Positions 1 through 11,700 of a DNA stretch of 64,000 nt are shown piece by piece. The notes under the pieces are model-generated. The model had not been told where the DNA came from, searched no databases, and worked only from the letters and a program-made list of their open reading frames with translations. This stretch comes from Azadirachta indica (taxonomy: Eukaryota; Streptophyta; Magnoliopsida; Sapindales; Meliaceae): the NCBI GenBank assembly GCA_022749755.1, contig CM040446.1:16368080-16432079 (forward strand). The letters run 5' to 3'. Every line of letters begins with the position of its first letter. Within the stretch, counting starts at the first letter, position 1. Both the position numbers and the translations under genes were made by a program.

Positions 1-155
1 TTTTATTTTGAAGCAATTAAGGGTTATTATAATCATACAAATAAAATTGGATGGTCAACTAATGGTTCAGGAGAAGTAAGTGTGCCTTTTATTCAAACTT
101 TTCATTTAAATGTTAAAATTTTAAACCTCAGGGGTGGTATGTATTAAAACTCTAT
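1..155. mobile_element. Terminal repeat of a foldback-type DNA transposon, cut by the window edge
   Basis: The first ~150 bases closely match the right terminal repeat of the element at about 51.47-52.65 kb, and in reverse complement its left terminal repeat. The shared run covers the tract with GCAATTAAGGG, the AAATAAAATTGGATGGT stretch and the AGGAGAAGTAAGTGTG stretch. The copy begins outside the window, so its other arm and any target-site duplication cannot be seen. The family assignment is inferred from the in-window match only. Confidence 0.6.
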
Positions 156-1332
156 TTATTAAATTATTTTTTAATAGAGAATTATTGGTAATTATTTTAT
201 TTAATAAAAAAATAAAAAATAAAAACAAGATAGCTTGATCGATGTCACCAACCTGCTCCATTACATAAAGATAATATCAAATAACACAAAAGGACATCGT
301 TTTCAAATACCTAATTTCATTAATTAACAAAATAAAATCAAATAAAATTTTAAATACATGCTTATATAATTAATATAATATTTTTTTATAATATATTTTT
401 TATTACAAACTTATTTATTATTTACAATCTACTTATAATTTATGAAAACTTTATTAATAATGTAGACACTATTGTACCGCACTCAACAATCAAGAATTTT
501 TTTTTTATAAGAGAAAAATTTATTCAAAATTTTTTAAAAATATAAATCTATAAATTGTGAAAAATTCTATTAACTACAGTTGGTGGAATTTGAATTCACT
601 TAAGGTGAGTTCAAATTGGTCGGATTGCATGAATATAATATTTTGAAAAGATAATAGTATACAAAATTTTAAGATCGAACCTAATTTGTACACCCCATGA
701 TTTGGGGTCTATTGTCGTATTGTCAAAAAATGGAATCTTTTTCTAAAGAATTTTAAAGCCACAAAAAATATTTTTTAATATGATTCATGACAAAAAAAAA
801 GAGGAGTAAAAAATAGTTACCTGCGTATACAAATTCATCCAATAAAAATTTTATAAGAATGAAAAAAAAAATCTTTGACAAAGATTTTATATTATAAAAT
901 TGAGTTACTTTTAGTAATGTAATGAAATAAATTTGCGACATCACATTTTTACCATATACATTCCAAAATTATTATTAAAAAAAAGAAAATGATTAAAAGG
1001 ATTTTTTTCAATTAATTGAAAAATAGAAATAAGGTTATAGCATTAAAGAAATGTATTTGGCATTAATAAATAGTGGCAACTCAAATCAAATAATAGGTCA
1101 TACCATATACACAGAACAAGAATTCACGTCTCCATTAATTCATTCATCCATAAAAGCAAAAGCAATCATGGACATTTGTGCAACAAAAAAGGAATAAAAC
1201 CCTAAATTTGGCAAAGTTTAAAACTTTCCCTCCAAATCCTTCAACGAAAGCAACTGTTCACTCTGTCAATTGTTGCCTGCATTTAATTCTCCTCCCTTCT
1301 GAGTCATATTAATTTCATCTCAATCAATCTCG
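156..1332. other. AT-rich intergenic DNA and promoter side of the POLAR-like gene
   Basis: No coding frame looks like a gene here; the only listed open frame is low-complexity and Phe/Ile/Lys rich. The last ~200 bases, with several pyrimidine-rich runs before the ATG at 1333, are the likely promoter and 5' leader of the POLAR-like gene. No clear TATA box was picked out. Confidence 0.5.
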
Positions 1333-3510
1333 ATGGAGAAGTCTTTAGTCTTTAAAAGCTCCCCTACTCATTTACGGATTTCAGATGTTTTATTAATCAA
1401 AGACGAGGCCGACGAGGAGGACGAGGAAGAAGAAGAAGGCGAGGATTTTTTGTCGACGATGAAGGGTTTTAGCGTGGGGAAAGGGGACGGGTGTGCCGCA
1501 ATTGTGTCGCGGTGGTTGAGCCGGTTTAGGAGGGCGAAAGTGAACAGAAATTTGGTGGGTGGTGATGAGGGAGAGGAGAAAGATGCGGGGGAAAGTATGA
1601 GGCCTTCGACGACCGTTCTCAACGGGGGTGCTGCTTTGCTGACTGCGGTTAGGCAGAATGATCAGCCAGGTGATTAGTTTGATCATCTGATGTTTTTTTT
1701 TTCATTCATTTTTTCAAAAAAGTTTTTTAAATTTAGTGAACTGTCTGGTTAGTATACTGCAGGATTTGATATTTTTGAAGTTTGTCGGATTTGAAATTAG
1801 AAAACTTGAAAAATTTTTCAGTAATCATTTCTCAATGATATTGCGGTTAGTCAAGTTTTTTATAATGAACGGGAAGGTATTTAATTAAAAAAAAAAAAAG
1901 GCGTTTTGGAGTCTGCACTGTCTGTGTTTTAGCCATATTTTTTAGGAGATTAAATTCTTATATAATTAATTTTGTATGAATTTTAATGGTAATTTGTAAA
2001 GTTTACATTTTTTTTTTAACATTTTATATTCAGGAGGGTGTAGGTGTGGGAGAGAGTGCTCTTTCAATATGGAACTTGGGTGTTCTCTGTTATACTTAGC
2101 TGCTGCTAGTAAAAATGAGCTTGATAAGATGACGGAGTTGCGGACTCGAATGGAAATGCTTCTCAAAAATTTTAAAGAGGATCTGCAGTTAAGAGATACA
2201 AAAACACTTGTAAAGCCATCCGAATCCAATGATATAATTGTTTATCCCAACGCCAATGAGCCAGAAAGGCTGGAATCTAACTGCCATCATTCTCCGGAAC
2301 ATCTTCCAACTTCATATGTCCTACTGGAATCATCAAGAACAATTACAACATGTGAGCAGTCTCTGAAATCTGACACTCCGAAAGAGGAAGAATGTTTAGA
2401 AGGAATAGATCAACTACAAGCAGAACTCGAGGCAGAGTTAGAGCGTTTGCAGCTTCGCTTGGATAAAGAGAACTTACTGCAACATCCTCAACAGCAGAGG
2501 ATAGAGGTATCTGGAGTGTTTTTTTTCCTTTCTTGTTGTATGTTTTTTCTTTCTTGAATGTGGTAGTGATGGTTTTGAATGAACTAATTACAAGGACCCT
2601 AATGACTGACTGACATTATTACTTATTTGTTTCAGTAATTTATTAAATGTACTTGAGTAGATGGTGATGCAAATGCTTGATTGTGACACTGCCTTTGTCG
2701 GGGAAGTCAGATCTTTAGGAATTTGGTAAACTGTTATATAATCGGTCTAAAAATTTTTTTTCTCTTTCAAAGAGTTTAATGCCATATAAGCAGGAAAATT
2801 ATTATCATTAAATTCCAAGATGTCTCTCTCCTGTACATCATTTTGGGATTTATTTTGTCAGATTATGTACATTGCAATTGTATAGTCAAGTGGTATTGGG
2901 TGGTGTAGACTTTATGATAAGCATTTGTTTGTGCATAAAATGAGATATATGAGGAGTACCTGGCCTCCTGAATTCTGGAACTTTTTTGTTGGATGAGTGT
3001 AGAATTTATTTTTAGAAATCTGTTTTGAATCGCAGCTACATTTTTTCAGTTCCTTGAACAAAGTTCTAGATTTTTCTCTGACTATATCTTGGCTCTACCT
3101 TTTCCGGTCAGATGCAAGTACATTGAAAGTTTTCCATTTAAGAGCACTTTTTACAGATTATTTTCTCTAAAGATTGCTCACATTAGCATTGACAGGCAAC
3201 TGTTAAGGACATTTCTTCTTCCAGAAGCTACAGTTTTAGTTCTGGAGAAGTAATTGACCCTATAATGGAAACTCAAGATGCATGCACTGAAGTACACTGT
3301 GGTATTCATCCATATGAACTTGACAGAAGGTTGCATGAAGTGGTGGAGGCAAGGCAACAGGAGCATATTAGAGAGCTTGAAGCTGCTTTAGAGTATGCCA
3401 GGCACAAGCTTCATGAGAAGGAAATAGAGATTTCTTGGTGGAAAGACACTGCAAAACTTATTTTGCAGCATATTCCAGGACCTTCGAGATGTATTGCTGA
3501 GCATGGTTAG
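1333..3510 (+). CDS. POLAR-like protein (stomatal-lineage polarity protein family)
   Basis: Three exons fit in frame: 1333-1669, 2034-2506 and 3196-3510, giving 374 residues. Residues about 24-38 are an almost pure Asp/Glu tract. Exon 2 ends in a coiled coil rich in Glu, Leu and Gln. Exon 3 carries the most conserved block, a long Arg/Glu coiled coil (about 308-360) ending in SWWKDT (350-355). That block and the N-terminal GCRCGRE-type segment are what I recognise from plant proteins annotated as POLAR LOCALIZATION DURING ASYMMETRIC DIVISION AND REDISTRIBUTION. Arabidopsis POLAR marks one side of the cell cortex in asymmetrically dividing stomatal precursors and scaffolds BIN2-type kinases; the same role here is inferred. 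The acceptor for exon 2 could also be 2037, which removes one residue. The downstream neighbour is chorismate mutase on the same strand. Confidence 0.75.
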
Positions 3511-4323
3511 AATCTCTCACGTCTTAACGTGAGCATGAAATTGTACGATAGCATTTGCAAGTGAGCGGAATCTTTTGATCTGGTCACTGTCATGTATGAT
3601 TGTGGTTTGTTTGCGTTTGATGGCAATTGTAACTTCTTTTCCAGTAAACATATTTTTGCTTTTGGATTGCACAGTGTGAATTATGTAGTTTGAAGAAAGG
3701 GTGGCAATAAGAAAACATAACTTCCAGTTGTTTCAGTTCACACCCTCAATCATATTAAACGTAAGACGTGTCACGTGTGAATATGATTCATTGAATTGAT
3801 CAATTTCGTGGTGTGATCAGTTTATTAAAAAGAATCTAAGTCTAAAACATACCTTCTACGTGTGAATATGATGCATTTTTTCATATCATATTCCATAGCA
3901 ATCCAAATATCAAATGGCAGAGGATGCAAGAAAGTGAAAAAGGAAATCCAATTAATAATATTTGGTGGCGTGATTGGGTCCACGACTAACGACATAAACT
4001 ATGGAGAAAACGTGTTCGCTTAAAGTACCCACTTAACAGCTAACCACTTGATAAAAGCAAACCCAACAAACCCAACATGATGGAATCCACTCCAAATTTG
4101 GCCGTCACTCAATCTATCGCGCCTTTAAAGCTGCGGAGAAAAATACCCCACCGCTCCCGACGTTTTCGCTCTCTTCTTTGTACCTCCCATTTTAAGCCAC
4201 AACTCATTAAACCCAGAAGAAGAAATATCAAGCAGACTTTTCAGGAAGACTTGGTACAGATGCTAAATCTTTTTACTGGGTTTATTTTTTTCATTCTATA
4301 CGTTGAAGGATTTGCATTTAACG
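3511..4323 (+). other. Intergenic spacer, promoter and possible upstream leader exon of chorismate mutase
   Basis: This holds the POLAR-like 3' UTR and the chorismate mutase promoter. An open frame from 4077 to a possible donor after 4253 encodes a basic, Ser/Arg-rich peptide that resembles a plastid transit peptide and can be spliced in frame to 4360. Two direct copies of an ACGTGTGAATATGAT motif lie near 3773 and 3858. Confidence 0.5.
3766..3777. promoter_or_regulatory. ABRE/G-box cluster upstream of chorismate mutase
   Basis: ACGTGTC (3766-3772) overlaps a palindromic CACGTG G-box (3772-3777), about 550 bp upstream of the ATG at 4324. In plants such pairs bind bZIP or bHLH factors and often confer ABA or light response. 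Function here is inferred from the motif alone. Confidence 0.4.
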
Positions 4324-6469
4324 ATGTTTCTGTTTGTATTGTTTCTTTTGCTTGTAGAGAATAAGATGGCTTGTGCAGAGCCTAATTCCGAGTTGACCCT
4401 TGACTCTGTGAGAGAGTCATTGATCAGACAAGAAGACTCCATTATTTTTTCTCTCATTGAGAGAGCAAAATACCCTCGTAATTCTCCTGCTTATGAGCAA
4501 TCTTACGCTTCAATTCCTGGCTTCTCTGATTCTTTGCTTCAATATATTGTCAAACAATCTGAGGCCCTGCAGGCAACGGTAAGTTACTGCATTTTTCTTT
4601 TAAAAACTTTTTCCTGGAATGTTTGTTGGCTACATCTGCTTTGTATCTTTGTTTAGTGAACCGGGCCTATTTGTCTCCATCAACAGGTTTTACTCAGGAC
4701 ACATGTATTGAATTTTCTCCTTTATTGTCACAATCACTTTGTTAATTTCAAACTAAATATGTATATGTGATAAGACTTTATTGGATGAACATGCTGGTGA
4801 CATGATATGCCTATTCTCCTAAAACTCTCAGTCTGTATTCTGTAACATGTTAGATATGTAATGTTTGTGGGCCGTTGTACATTTGAATGTCAAATGTCAA
4901 CACTCTTATTATAATGTTTTATAGTGCTCGCACATGCTGGGAAGAAAAGAAATATTAGCCTGTATTTTTCAATTTGATAGCATGTGACATATGAACTTAA
5001 AATAGCAATTTCTTATTCTGGAATCAAAGGACTGAGATTTGCCCATCAATTTTTATTGACAATGTTAAATGTGATTCACTGATTTGTGCTATTTAACAAA
5101 ACAATAATCTAAGAGAAACATATCTCTTAGAACAAGTTACAGGATTATCCAGAATTTAATATTGCGGGATGGGAAAGATGGGTTTGTAGTTGACTCTGTT
5201 TGGATAATCGGCTTTTCCAGTGTTCATCAAATCAGCTATGACTGTCTTACCTTGTTTTATTTTGGTTGCATTTGAGTTCCTCTACTTTGACCTTGAAAAT
5301 AAAATATGTTCTGGTGTGTAACAGGCAGGGAGATATGAAAACCCTGAAGAACATCCCTTCTTCCCTGATAATCTACCACGCTCACTGGTACCACCCTACA
5401 ACTATCCACTGGTAAATTTGTTACCCAAGACTCTTGTTTTGTGTTCTGTAATTCCATAGTTCAAAACAAGTCCATTATCTTTTTGAATATTCCGATCACA
5501 GGTGTTGCATCATGCAGCCACTTCCATTAACATAAACAAGGCCATATGGGATATGTATTTAAATCAACTGCTTCCGCTTTTTGTTGCTGATGGTGATGAC
5601 GGAAACTATGCATCAACTGCCACTAGTGATCTTGAATGTCTACAGGTAAGGGGAGCATTATAACTTCTTATAACTGTACTGTGAGAAGTTATAAAATAGG
5701 TGCCACTTATTAATTGGTTAAGGTCCTTGTGCATTGTCATATCTTCTCTTCAGACAACTTGTTATGCTGTTGTTATGGACTTACCTCAGTAATTGTTCTC
5801 TTGCAGGCTCTCTCTAGAAGAATACATTACGGGAAATACGTAGCTGAGGTAAAATTCAGGGATGCTTCACAAGACTATGAGCCTGCAATTCGTGCTAAGG
5901 TATTAAAAGTTTCTTGTTAAACACTATAGTAATTTTAACAGTTTATTTAGTTTTATCAACTCAGTAATCTGAAGAAACCAATGAGGTTTGAAATTCCTCA
6001 GGATTTAAGTTGCTAATAGATCATGAAGTGTTTAAGAACACAGAGGACAATATCAAATTCTAAATGTACAATCATTAAAAGACGTAAGTCTTTTGCTCTG
6101 AATACTTCATTACACCTAAACCTTTTTTGCTAGGCATACAGAATCCACATTGTGAAGGATTATAATTCCTTAAAATCTCAGCACATTTTCCTGCAAAGTA
6201 TTAGGGAAATTCATTTTTTGCTTTGGCGGTTGTCTCAGGACAGAGATGCTTTGATGAAGCTACTAACATTTGAGAACGTAGAAGAAATGGTGAAGAAGAG
6301 AGTTGAGAAGAAAGCAATGATATTCGGGCAAGAAGTAAGCCTTGGCAATGGTGAAAGGGGAGCAAATTACAAGGTAGATCCATCTGTAGTTTCTAAACTC
6401 TATGGAGAATGGATAATGCCATTTACTAAGTTTGTTCAAGTTGAGTACCTCCTCCGTCGCCTGGATTGA
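4324..6469 (+). CDS. CM2: Chorismate mutase, CM2 (cytosolic-type) subfamily
   Basis: Chorismate mutase converts chorismate to prephenate, the committed step to phenylalanine and tyrosine. Exons 4324-4578, 5325-5411, 5502-5645, 5807-5899 and 6239-6469 all join in phase 0 and give 269 residues, close to the 265 I recall for Arabidopsis CM2. The helix starting LIRQEDS and the RRIHYGKYVAEVKF segment hold the family's active-site arginines and lysine. The body (for example DYEPAIRA, EEMVKKRVEKKA, VQVEYLLRRLD at the end) matches CM2 better than plastid CM1. The start at 4324 adds a short hydrophobic leader before MACAEP. A start at 4366 would make a purely cytosolic form. An upstream exon (4077-4253) spliced to 4360 would give 316 residues with a transit-like leader. 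Which start is used is undecided; the enzyme assignment is secure. Confidence 0.9.
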
Positions 6470-7440
6470 AGTCTTTCCTTCTATGTATAGCATAGTTGCT
6501 TTAACCTTTACCCCTGTTGATTAGAAATAAAATTTCATACCACATTACAAATATAATTTGTACCCCTAAATCTTAATATATACAAGTCCATCTACTTGGA
6601 CAATGCGGCCCTGTGTTTGTTGCTTGAGTCAAATAATTTTAAGTACTTTCTTGGAAACAAATAATTTTAACTTTTACTTGAATATATGATTTTGAGCGCA
6701 AGAATTGCAAAGTAAATACAATGTTTTAGTCATTAGGTTGTTCTTGAATGAAGGTCAATCTGGCGATCTCGTAAAAGATGCAACAAAAATTTCAGCTAAA
6801 GGAATAGGAATATAGCAAGAAAAATCATGGGAGAGTTCTTTTTCTCTTAACAGAAAAATCTGGGTAAATTAAATTTAAGTCCTTAAGCTTTTATATTTTC
6901 ATATTTAAATATATAGTTTGTCTATTTACATAAGATGTGTCCCTAAACTCTCGTGAGATGACTTAAATCCCCTCTAATGTTATGGTTAAAATTCAATATT
7001 ATAAAGATAATATTTAGTCATTTTAATAGGCTCTTAGCCCATCTAGCCAAGGCTGGATGGTAGGAATTGACAAGGGAGTGCGTTCGAAGGCAGGACTTCT
7101 TCCACCTCCACTTACTCTGTGAACAAATAACCCTTCCGATATAAGGCTAGAAGAATAAACACCTCGGTATCTATAGACACCCCCAAATATGAGAATAGAT
7201 ACTTGATATATTGTAAAGTTATAATACACCTATAAATACCCCTGCAACATGACGTATAAAAAAAAAATTATTATCTTTATTTGTAAATTATGAAAAATTA
7301 CAGATCGGATATTATTATTAAAATAACATTTTACGGTTTTTTAAAGGAACTTATAGTGTACTGTAACAGACCTCTATGCAGGCGATAGGGAGGGGGGAAA
7401 AAAGAAAAACGCATCTCGGCTATGCCTTATAAATGTGATT
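6470..7440. other. Intergenic DNA between chorismate mutase and NRPD2
   Basis: This contains the chorismate mutase 3' UTR, then AT-rich sequence without a convincing gene. About 6860-7240 has phrases typical of small terminal-repeat elements (runs such as TTAAGTCC, GTCCCTAAA, AAATCCCC), but no matching opposite end was identified. Confidence 0.4.
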
Positions 7441-8701
7441 TAATCAACTTTACCCTCGTGAGTCAGCACTTATTACCAATCCGTCACCAAAAAGTCCCCA
7501 GCATGGCAAGGGCACGGACGTCCTCTAACCATGAAACCTCCGTAAACTACCCTTACTCACCTGCATTTACAATCTCACCACTGCAACTACCACATATTAC
7601 TGATTCATCACTCCACCGAGCAAACTCCCGAGCGCCAGCAAAAATTTCAGCTGTTCCTCTCAAAGACGTCTGTTTGGCTTCGTCTTCTCGTTTCTATCAC
7701 CATTTCGCCAAAGAGGGTCTCTTGTTTCCCGTGTGTTTGAGAGGGGAAAGAAAGAAAAAAAAAAAAATAGTGTATCTGAAAACTCTCTCTTCCTCTTTCA
7801 TTCCAAGTGACTGATAATACATTGTATGATTGATGGTATTATAAACCCTAGAAATTTTGGATTTTGAAAGTGTTAGCGAGGAAAATTTTAGTTTTTGTGA
7901 AAAGGGTTTAGGGTTTTGGTCATTGTTTGATAGTGTACTCAATAGAAGCTCAAATGTAAGTTTCTGTCTTCTTTTTTTTGGGGGGATTTTTTTACTATTT
8001 TTGATTTTTTCCCTAATTTAAGTAGTTCATTTAGCGTTACCTAGTTTTGTGTGCTTATATTTGGTTGAAAGATGCTTCATGTTGGAAGTGTTTGCTTAAT
8101 GGAAGTTTTTTGCATGTCGTTGTTTGGAAATGGAATGAAATGAAATGAAATGAAATGGGTTGATATGTATTTAATTTGGAAATGTAAGGAGAAAAAACGA
8201 GGTTCATAATCCTTTAATGTGATTTCTTATAACAAAATTTGAGATAAGAGACCCCAGAAACTGGAAGTTTGCTTGCATGCAGATAATGATTTGCTCGTAT
8301 TAGTACTTTGGGTTTTGGTTTGTACAAATTTGTTATTCTTTTTTTTATTTTATTTTAATTTTTTAGAAAAAAGAATATATACTTTTGTTAAGAAAAGAGT
8401 CAGATGGTAGCCTAAGAAACTGGTAAATTGTGGCAGACAATCATGGATTTGTTTACAATCAGCGTTAGTCTTTTTCTCTCTCTTCTCCCCTGGAAATTGT
8501 CAAATAAACTAGCAATGGCTCTCAGTTTTATTATTGAAGGGATTCAACGGTATTAAATTAGATTTTCGTTTTCATGGGTTTCTTCAGAGGAAATTGGGGT
8601 ATTAGCTTTCGGAATTTATTACGTGATCTCTTCTGTATTTATGCATTTATTTTATTTTATTTTTTTGTTTCCTTTTGTTAGCTTTGCAGAATTTGAGTCC
8701 T
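7441..8701 (+). promoter_or_regulatory. Promoter, 5' UTR and 5' UTR intron of NRPD2
   Basis: The first NRPD2 ATG lies 12 bases after a good acceptor (TTTGCAG, ending 8689). A strong donor (AAT|GTAAGT) sits after 7955, so a 734-nt intron in the 5' leader is likely. The leader exon upstream is pyrimidine-rich and holds short upstream ATGs. Introns in the 5' UTR commonly raise expression in plants; that role is inferred here. Confidence 0.55.
8132..8157. repeat. (GAAAT)n microsatellite in the NRPD2 leader intron
   Basis: About five direct copies of a 5-base GAAAT unit are read directly in this stretch, inside the predicted 5' UTR intron. Confidence 0.8.
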
Positions 8702-11700
8702 ATGGGGGCATCATCAAATGCTAAGGAGGATATAGGTATGAGTAGTCAAGGTGAAAAGTTTTCCAGTCAAGATGATATGGATATAGATGATACCGTAGTT
8801 ACTGAATCAAGCAGCATATGTGATCTGGGGGAAGAATTTCTCAAAAGTTTCTGTAGGAAGGCATCAATGTCATTCTTCAATCAGTATGGTCTCATCAGTC
8901 ACCAAATCAACTCATACAATGATTTTATCAAACATGGTCTTCAAAAGGCCTTTGATTCTTTTGAAGAGACTATAGTTGAGCCTGGTTACGACCCATCAAA
9001 GAAGGGAGAGAGAGAGTGGCGATATGCTTCCGTGAGGTTTGGGCAGGTCACTGTTGATAAGCCTACTTTTTTTGCTGGCAGTGGAGGTGATGAGCACAAT
9101 ATGCTTCCTAGGCATGCCAGGCTTCAGAATATGACATATTCATCTCGGATGAAAGTAAAGGTTCATCTTCAGGTGAATAGAAAATTATTGTTAATTTCAC
9201 TGAGAGTTTGAACTTCTGAGATATTTGCATTTCTTGGTAAGTGTTTCTATTGATATAGTGTCTGTTTTATTGGATGTGATTGTTGATGTTATTGACTGCA
9301 CTAATAAGGTTAAAATGGAGACTTTTCCACAGGGATGTAATAATAAACTTTTCCATCTTTAATCGTTTGGATGGTGCAATTGTAGCACTGAGAATATGAA
9401 ACATGCCATACTGTGCAATTAGACTTTTACCCTTGTCTTTGAGTTCTTTAATTACTTACATCATGTTGCGTCTTTGTATCTATCAGGTATACACTAAAAA
9501 ACGTGTCCAAAGTGATAAATTCAAAACTGGAAAACAACAAGTATACACTCAGAATGATGTTATACATGAGGAAACTAGGGATGTCTTAATGGGCAGAATT
9601 CCGGTGATGGTGAAGTCTGACCTCTGTTGGATGAGTGCAGCGGAGAAAGGGGATTGTGATTATGATCATGGTGGGTACTTTTTGATCAAGGGTGCAGAGA
9701 AGGTGGGTTTGGAGCTTTCTGATTTTTGCCTTTTCATTACTTCGTATTTTTCGTTACAACTCCACTCTTGTTTCTTTTCATGTATAGTTAGTTAATAAAT
9801 ATGGGAATCATTATATTTTGTGGAGAAATTGATTTAAGCCCAAAGTAGACATCATCTGATGTAGTTTGGTGAAAGGATGGTAGTCTTTAAACATGTTTAG
9901 GAGTCTTTTGTTTGTCTTTAGATTCTAGTACTCGATTACCAATTTAGTTGTTATTTACAATCAATTGATACATTATTAGTACACGTTACTTCCTATTAAT
10001 GGATAATGTTTTGGGTCATCTTCTAGTGGTTAAACTGGAGTTGTTTTTATATGGCTACCACTTTTTTGTCTGGGTCTTGTCAGCTTGGAAATTGGGAGAC
10101 ATCATTTCAATACTTGTTGCTGTTGATTAGCTGTATATTCCTTTCTTTGGACTCTATGTTAGTCAAGTGAACAGTCTTATTGACATTGTTTGGGCTTGGC
10201 ATATAATATGAGTACATGTACAATTCTGTCACTTGTTCTGTGTTATCTGGTGTTCACTGTGACAAAATCTGCTGATGATAGTTGAATACTTTACTCTTCT
10301 TTTTCCTGCCAAAATAATAATGAAATGCACAGGTATTTATTGCACAAGAGCAAGTATGTATGAAAAGGCTCTGGATTTCAAATAATCTGGGTTGGACTGT
10401 TGCATACAAGTCAGAAATGAAGAGGAACAGATTAATTGTTAGACTAGTTGATAAGTCTGAAGATATTAAAGGAGGTGAGAAAGCACTTGCTGTGTATTTC
10501 TTGTCAACAGAGATCCCCATATGGATACTATTTTTTGCCCTTGGCATCTCATCAGACAAAGAGGTTGTAGATCTGATTGATTTTACTAGTGAGGACTGCA
10601 GCATTTTGAATATATTGTTTGCCTCAATTCATCATGCTGACGAGAAATGCAATGACTTCCGGAAGGGGAAGAATGCTCGCAATTACATAGAAAAACTTAT
10701 TAAGGAAACCAGATTTCCTCCTGCAGAGAAATTTGAAGAGTGCATTAGCATGTATATGTTTCCCAGTCTCAGTGGCTTAAAGCAAAAGGCTCGCTTTCTT
10801 GGCTATATGGTGAAGTGTCTTTTACAGGCCTATAGTGGTCGTAGAAAATGTGATAATAGAGATAGTTTTAGAAACAAGAGACTGGAGTTGGCTGGTGAGC
10901 TGCTTGAAAGAGAGCTGAAAGTACATATTGCACATGCTCGGACGCGAATGACAAAGGCTTTGCAGAGAGATCTTTATGGAGATCGTACCGTGCGTCCAAT
11001 TGATTACTATCTGGATGCATCCATTGTAACCAATGGTCTTTCTAGGGCCTTTTCAACAGGAGCATGGTCACATCCTTTTAAGAGGATGGAAAGGATTTCT
11101 GGTGTGGTGGCAACGCTTGGACGAACAAATCCATTGCAGACACTTGCTGACTTGAGGAAAACAAGGCAGCAAGTTCAGTATACAGGGAAGGTTGGAGATG
11201 CCAGATACCCGTAAGTTATCTTGAACATACATTAGCTGTTATTTGTTGTCCTGTGAATAGAACAAGGTATTGTATTTAGTAAAAATAGTAGTTGATTGAT
11301 GAAATAATGCACATCTGTTCACTCTTTGTAATTTATTTTCTTGATGCAGACACCCATCTCACTGGGGTAAGATTTGCTTTCTCTCTACCCCAGATGGCGA
11401 GAATTGTGGGCTTGTGAAAAATATGGCTATCACTGGACTTGTAAGTACGAACATATCAGAACCCATAGTTAACCAGTTGTTTGATTGTGGAATGGAAAAA
11501 CTGGTAGACGATATCTCTGCTTCGCTGGAAGGAAAGGACAAAGTTTTTGTTAATGGGGACTGGGTTGGAGTTTGTGAGAATTCTCTTTCATTTGTTGCTG
11601 AGTTAAGAAGGAAGCGCCAGAGGAAAGAGTTACCAAATCAGGTACCCTCTGTTTCATCCCAAAAGGATTTTAAAGTTTACTAGTAGTTAACTAATGATAT

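Noticed and set aside
1368..1686. Two minus-strand frames over exon 1 of the POLAR-like gene
   Set aside because: Their poly-Ser and poly-Phe runs are antisense shadows of the acidic tract.
7422..7814. 130-codon plus-strand frame upstream of NRPD2
   Set aside because: It lies in the promoter and leader of NRPD2, ends in a poly-Lys run from an A tract, and has no family features.
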